Source: an uncultured Eubacteriales bacterium
GTDB taxonomy: Bacteria > Bacillota > Clostridia > Oscillospirales > CAG-382
Length of the DNA: 8,374 bases
Direction of reading: 5' to 3'
Assembly: GCA_934444485.1 (NCBI GenBank)
Contig: CAKSCN010000111.1
Location: forward strand, 1 to 8,374
Part shown: piece by piece, positions 4,716 through 8,374 of the stretch
Layout: each line of letters starts with the position of its first letter
Numbering within the stretch: position 1 is the stretch's first letter
Program-made: the position numbers and the translations under genes
The notes under the pieces: model-generated
The model's database searches: none
What the model saw: the letters and a program-made list of their open reading frames with translations, nothing else
Told to the model about the DNA's origin: nothing

Positions 4716-7103
4716 GTGTACGAACTTATACCCATGCTCGCTCTGACGGGCAATCCGACAAGAGAGAAAATTTGCGATACTCTGAAGGCGTTTAAGAAAA
4801 ACGGAGTAACGGCTGTTTTGCTGTATCCCCGTTCCGGCTGTGAGGTCGAATATATGTCCGGACGCTGGTTTGAGGTCTGCGGTGCCGCAATAGAATTTGC
4901 ACATGAAAACGGCATGAAGATATGGCTGTACGATGATTTCAACTGGCCGAGCGGCTCGTGCCACGGCAGAGTGACGACGGAGCATCCCGAGTTTATCGCC
5001 AAAGTACTCGCCGTCGAAAACGGAAAAGCGACGGTGAAGTCCGCACTTAAAGACGGCATTAAACCCGACGCACCGACACTCACGGACGTTCTTAATCCTG
5101 ACGCTGTGAAGTGCTTCATCAAATCCACTCACGAGGTGTACTATCGCCTGTTCGGTCAATACTTCGGAAAGACGATTGAAGCAATATTCACCGACGAACC
5201 GTCCTTTGTTTACAATACGAGAGGCATCGATAACGATTACCCGTACTACGACGGCATTGCCGAAGACTACCGTGCGAGATACCGTTCCGATTTTTTTGAG
5301 GATATCATTAAATACCACAATCTGAAAACAAAGGGTGAAACCTTCGCCGAATTTGCAACGAGGTATTTCTCTCTTCTCGGAGAACGCTTTGCACACAGCT
5401 TCACCGGTCAAATCGTCGACTGGTGCGAGAAGCATGGTATAGATTGTGCCGGACATATGTTCAACGACAGCAATGTTTCGGGCAGCGTCGTTTCAAACGG
5501 CGATATTTTCAAGGTGCTTATGAGAATGCAAATACCCGGCATTGACGCAACCGCAACCGACTTCGACGGCCATGAAACCGCACTTTACAGTATTCTTTCA
5601 GCGCTTAATGAGTCCGGAAAAAAGCACCTTATGACAGAGCTTTTCGCATACGGTCCGTGTTCGATGACATACGCCGAGAAAAAGCGGCAGATAATGCGAT
5701 GCGCAATGTTCGGCGTCGGCAGATTCGTGCTTGCGCTTGCACACCTCGACGCAAGGGGAAATACCGTGAAATCCGGCTACTTCAACAATTACAGCCCGTA
5801 TGCGCCCGACGCAAAATTCATGAAGATACTCGCCGCAGATACGGAAAATGCCGCTCACTTTGCATCGCTTGAACCTATAGCGGATATTTGCGTAAGATAC
5901 CCGAGAGGGGAAGCACTCAACAATATCGCCTCCGAGGATAATTTGCAGAAAGTGAACAGTCTTTACGAGAGAACGCTCTTCGCACTTGACGAAGCGCAGA
6001 TTTCATACCGTGTGCTTATAGACGGCGAAAAAGACGACTCAATGCCGACAGTTTCCCTGAAAAGCGGAAGAATCACCGTCGAAAACAAGGAGCTTTCGTT
6101 TGATGATACCGAGGAGTTTGCGGCTTGGATAAAAGAAAACGTAAATACGGACGCCTGCGTATGCGAACGTGACGGTCGGCGTGCCGAAGGACTTCTGTTC
6201 AGACGCTATGCAAACGGCGAGTTTATGGTTATCGACAGAACAGAAAAGACGCACAAGGCAAGAAAGCTCACTCTCGTAACAAACGGCGCAAAGCGTGATT
6301 TTACTCTCGGCTGCTTCGGCGTGTATACTGGAAAAGAGGACTTGCCGGAGATGCTCTCGGAAGAATGCATTGATGTGTCAAATGCAGAGCTTTTATACAA
6401 CACCCCATCACTTAAAAGACTGTATACCGAAAACGGAAAAGCGGAGTTCTTCTTCCCGTGCGATACAGATATCACAATAAATAAGTGCGCATACCCGAAC
6501 GAGTATCCTCTTTTCCTCGACGGCGAAGAGAGAGTGTTCGGGTCAGCCTCAACGTCGCTCACGGAGTGCTTCAACAACCTATACAAGAAAAGCGAGACGC
6601 TTCACATTACAAAAGGAACGCACACCGTGACGACGGAAACTCCCGATCTTCCGTTTTTCCCGGCGGTGATACTCGAGGGTGATTTTGAACCCGAAACTCT
6701 CGACGGACGACCCGATAAGCTTCCCGAAAACGGAGTGCTGTTTTACGGAAATATTTCGGTGAAGTTTGGCGTCAATATTCCCGACGCCGACGGAGATATT
6801 TACATCGAGTACGACGAAACCGAAACGAGTATGCTCCCCTGCGAGCTTTATATTGACGGAGAATCAGCCGGTATGCGCGCATATCCGCCGTACAGCTTCA
6901 ATATACCGTCCGAGTACAGAGGAAAGCACTCAATTGAGCTTCGCTTTTATTCAACGTATGCACCGATGTTCGACCGCCCATATGACCGCTTCATGGTGAT
7001 AGAGGATGAGAGCATTATGAAACGGTTTGCGAAATTTAATGCCGTACCCGAGGTGCTGTTACTCCGAGGATTGAGATTGGCGGCAAGAAAGCGCAAAAAT
7101 TAA
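4716..7103 (+). CDS. GH106-like (alpha-L-rhamnosidase-related) glycoside hydrolase, cytosolic
   Basis: This 795-aa protein resembles the large group of bacterial hydrolases related to GH106 alpha-L-rhamnosidases. Residues 1-380 fit a TIM-barrel catalytic domain: YPRSG (37-41), GMKIWLYDDFNWPSG (66-80), FTDEP (158-162), and MTELFAYG (306-313). E161 and E308 are the best candidates for the catalytic glutamate pair; this assignment is inferred from motif position. The C-terminal half, about 430-795, looks like beta-sandwich accessory domains, with RRYANGEFMVIDRT near 505. There is no signal peptide and the barrel starts almost at residue 1, so it should act in the cytosol on imported oligosaccharides. 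GTG 4716 is chosen because GGTGA (4707-4711) lies 4 nt upstream, as in both AraC genes. It is the first gene of an operon with the YgjV-type gene and is divergent from AraC2. The true substrate cannot be read from the sequence. Confidence 0.82.
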   Translation: MYELIPMLALTGNPTREKICDTLKAFKKNGVTAVLLYPRSGCEVEYMSGRWFEVCGAAIEFAHENGMKIWLYDDFNWPSGSCHGRVTTEHPEFIAKVLAVENGKATVKSALKDGIKPDAPTLTDVLNPDAVKCFIKSTHEVYYRLFGQYFGKTIEAIFTDEPSFVYNTRGIDNDYPYYDGIAEDYRARYRSDFFEDIIKYHNLKTKGETFAEFATRYFSLLGERFAHSFTGQIVDWCEKHGIDCAGHMFNDSNVSGSVVSNGDIFKVLMRMQIPGIDATATDFDGHETALYSILSALNESGKKHLMTELFAYGPCSMTYAEKKRQIMRCAMFGVGRFVLALAHLDARGNTVKSGYFNNYSPYAPDAKFMKILAADTENAAHFASLEPIADICVRYPRGEALNNIASEDNLQKVNSLYERTLFALDEAQISYRVLIDGEKDDSMPTVSLKSGRITVENKELSFDDTEEFAAWIKENVNTDACVCERDGRRAEGLLFRRYANGEFMVIDRTEKTHKARKLTLVTNGAKRDFTLGCFGVYTGKEDLPEMLSEECIDVSNAELLYNTPSLKRLYTENGKAEFFFPCDTDITINKCAYPNEYPLFLDGEERVFGSASTSLTECFNNLYKKSETLHITKGTHTVTTETPDLPFFPAVILEGDFEPETLDGRPDKLPENGVLFYGNISVKFGVNIPDADGDIYIEYDETETSMLPCELYIDGESAGMRAYPPYSFNIPSEYRGKHSIELRFYSTYAPMFDRPYDRFMVIEDESIMKRFAKFNAVPEVLLLRGLRLAARKRKN

Positions 7104-7117
7104 TGGGAGATACATAA

Positions 7118-7627
7118 ATGAACACATTCGGTCAGATAATGGGATTTGTCGCACTCGGAGTCTCGTCGCTTATATACATACAGAAAAAGCGTAAGAACAT
7201 GATAGTCATGAAGCTCATAACGGATTTTCTCTGGATGGCTCATCATTTCTGCATTGCAAGCTATACCGCCATGGGAACGACTATGATAGCGGTCGCAAGG
7301 GAGCTTGTTTTCATGAACGACTCACGGCACGAAAAGCGGCACAACGGCGGAAAAATGTACGTTATCATATTCTCGGTTTTGTTCTTCATATCGGGAATAC
7401 TGACGTGGCGTGACGCCTACAGCATACTTCCGCCGATAGCCTCGACGATTGCAACCGCCGCTTTCAACTGCATGAACGTAAAGAAGATAAGGCTGTTGTC
7501 GCTCATAGTGTCGGTATGCATGATGTGCTATTCGGTACACTATATGTCATACGCCTCAATCGTAAACGAAATAATAACCCAGACAACGATTGTCGCCGCA
7601 CTTTTCCTCGACAAAGAGAAAAACTGA
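7118..7627 (+). CDS. YgjV-family inner-membrane protein
   Basis: This 169-aa integral membrane protein matches the YgjV family (E. coli YgjV is of similar size), whose function is not established. About six hydrophobic segments are visible: roughly 4-21, 30-48, 50-66, 80-97, 101-119 and 125-163, the last long enough for two passes. The motif YIQKKRKNMIVMKLITDFLW (20-39), then a short loop and RELVF (61-65), is typical of the family. The start has a GGGAGA ribosome site (7105-7110) 7 nt upstream. Only 14 bp separate it from the hydrolase stop, and a terminator follows at once, so it is the last gene of that operon. The small multi-helix layout recalls SWEET- and PnuC-type small transporters, so sugar or metabolite transport is possible, but this is speculation from shape and context. 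Confidence 0.85.
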   Translation: MNTFGQIMGFVALGVSSLIYIQKKRKNMIVMKLITDFLWMAHHFCIASYTAMGTTMIAVARELVFMNDSRHEKRHNGGKMYVIIFSVLFFISGILTWRDAYSILPPIASTIATAAFNCMNVKKIRLLSLIVSVCMMCYSVHYMSYASIVNEIITQTTIVAALFLDKEKN

Positions 7628-7633
7628 TGTCCC

Positions 7634-7667
7634 GCTCTCCGTGCTTTTGCGGAGGGCATTTTGTTTT
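7634..7667 (+). terminator. Intrinsic terminator of the hydrolase-YgjV operon
   Basis: GCTCTCCG (7634-7641) pairs with CGGAGGGC (7650-7657), an 8-bp stem with one T-G wobble around an 8-nt loop, followed by ATTTTGTTTT. It begins 7 nt after the YgjV stop and separates the operon from nadA. Confidence 0.88.
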
Positions 7668-7672
7668 CAATA

Positions 7673-7721
7673 CGGTAATATTTGATGCGTGATTGTTTTA
7701 ACGAACTGCCGAATATTACTG
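7673..7721. repeat. Inverted repeat between the terminator and nadA
   Basis: CGGTAATATTTG (7673-7684) pairs with CGAATATTACTG (7710-7721) over 12 positions, two of them G-T wobbles, around a 25-nt spacer. The core GTAATATT/AATATTAC is a perfect 8-bp match. It lies upstream of the nadA promoter and could be an operator or a weak second hairpin. No known NAD-regulator motif was recognised in it. Confidence 0.35.
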
Positions 7722-7751
7722 AATTTGCGTCGATATGTACAATATGGCAAA

Positions 7752-7782
7752 ATAGAATCTAAAAACAGATTGTAAATTCTAT
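7752..7782. repeat. Nested inverted repeats just upstream of the nadA -35
   Basis: ATAGAAT (7752-7758) and ATTCTAT (7776-7782) form 7-bp arms. A second inverted repeat, AATCT/AGATT (7756-7760 and 7767-7771), overlaps the left arm. The structure ends 10 bp before the nadA -35 box, a plausible regulator site. The AT-rich setting makes chance matches likely. Confidence 0.3.
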
Positions 7783-7792
7783 ATAACCGTTA

Positions 7793-7821
7793 TTGAAAAA
7801 AGGAAAATCTTGTGATATAAT
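7793..7821 (+). promoter_or_regulatory. Sigma-A promoter for nadA
   Basis: TTGAAA (7793-7798) and a perfect TATAAT (7816-7821) are separated by 17 bp. The start should be near 7828, giving a leader of about 36 nt before ATG 7864. The 236 bp between the YgjV stop and nadA otherwise hold only the terminator and the two inverted repeats. Confidence 0.75.
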
Positions 7822-7863
7822 ATACAGAAACATACGAAAAATCAATCGAAAAGAGTCATACAC

Positions 7864-8374
7864 ATGAAAGAAACCAACATAAGCGAAGTAATCGAAGAAA
7901 TCAAAAAACTCAAAGAGGAAAAGGACGCCCTCGTTCTTGCCCATTACTACCAGTCCCTCGAGGTTCAAAAGGCGGCGGATTTCTGCGGCGACAGCTTCGA
8001 GCTTGCAAAAAAGGCGAAAGCGTCAGATAAGCGGAATATCGTTTTCTGCGGAGTGAAGTTCATGGCGGAGAGCGCAAAAATACTGAACCCCGATAAGAGA
8101 GTGTTCCTTCCCCGTCACGACGCAGGCTGTCCGATGGCGGATATGGTGACTCCCGAGGATATACTGAAGCACCGTGCCGAACACCCCGAAGCGGCGGTCG
8201 TCTGCTACATAAATTCCTCTGCGGCGTCGAAGGCGGTGAGCGATGTATGCGTTACGTCGTCGAATGCGGTGAAAATCGTCGGAAGACTTCCGCAGAAAGA
8301 GATAATTTTCGTGCCGGACAAAAACCTCGGCGCATTTGTCGCAAAGTATTTCCCCGATAAGAAGTTCTATCTCC
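7864..8374 (+). CDS. nadA: Quinolinate synthase NadA (partial, N-terminal half)
   Basis: The first 170 residues of NadA are present and the frame is open to the window edge; family members are about 300-370 aa. NadA is a cytosolic 4Fe-4S enzyme that condenses iminoaspartate (from NadB) with dihydroxyacetone phosphate to make quinolinate for NAD. Diagnostic stretches are LAHYYQ (25-30), CGDSFELAKKA (41-51), FCGVKFMAESAKIL (61-74), HDAGCPMADMVTPEDI (85-100) and VCYINSSAASKA (113-124). H27, S44, Y115 and N117 match known substrate-site positions. C89 in AGCPMAD is the probable first iron-sulfur ligand; the other two would lie beyond the window. The ribosome site is weak (GAAAAGAG, 7848-7855). 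It has its own promoter, so it is not part of the hydrolase operon; nadB and nadC are expected downstream, which is inference. Confidence 0.95.
   Translation, partial: MKETNISEVIEEIKKLKEEKDALVLAHYYQSLEVQKAADFCGDSFELAKKAKASDKRNIVFCGVKFMAESAKILNPDKRVFLPRHDAGCPMADMVTPEDILKHRAEHPEAAVVCYINSSAASKAVSDVCVTSSNAVKIVGRLPQKEIIFVPDKNLGAFVAKYFPDKKFYL

Noticed and set aside
4680..5456. 258-codon open frame on the minus strand
   Set aside because: It is antisense to the start of the GH106-like gene, whose catalytic motifs are in the other frame. No ribosome site or protein family was recognised.

Overview
The window looks like a chromosomal segment of a low-to-mid GC Gram-positive anaerobe, most likely a gut- or rumen-type Clostridia. 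The evidence is strong sigma-A-type promoters (TTGnnn, 17 bp, TATAAT), Shine-Dalgarno sequences of the AGGAGGTGAT type, two cupin/AraC regulators, a nuclease-XPD helicase of the kind found in Firmicutes, and a Clostridia-like nadA. This assignment is by eye; no database search was possible. I see no mobile element, CRISPR array, tRNA or rRNA.

Layout from left to right. Positions 1-44 hold only the first 14 codons of a leftward gene. A 331-bp AT-rich intergenic region follows, with a consensus promoter and several short direct repeats, and drives a rightward AraC-family regulator (376-1215). This regulator converges on a leftward gene (1246-3648) encoding an 800-aa fusion of a RecB/Cas4-type PD-(D/E)XK nuclease and an XPD/DinG-type iron-sulfur helicase; a hairpin lies between them. 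Upstream of the helicase, on the same strand, is a second AraC-family regulator (3744-4586), which resembles the first in sequence and domain layout.

The second regulator is divergent from a two-gene rightward unit: a cytosolic glycoside hydrolase resembling GH106 (alpha-L-rhamnosidase-like; 4716-7103) and, 14 bp later, a small YgjV-type inner-membrane protein (7118-7627), closed by a clear intrinsic terminator. The regulator/hydrolase intergenic region is the most interesting part of the window. A 9-bp perfect inverted repeat makes two TTGATT-17-TATAAT promoters on opposite strands occupy the same 32 bp. Next to it are two T-rich half-sites 21 bp apart, ending 4 bp before the hydrolase -35. 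Related half-sites with the same 21-bp period lie just before the first AraC gene.

After the terminator, a separate promoter drives nadA (quinolinate synthase, NAD de novo synthesis), which runs off the right end.

How the genes probably work together (inference): the AraC2, hydrolase and YgjV genes form a small locally controlled sugar-use module whose hydrolase acts on imported oligosaccharide. AraC1 probably controls the gene cut off at the left edge in the same way. The helicase and nadA are housekeeping-type neighbours. I do not see a clearly new multi-gene system; the regulatory architecture is the best lead.
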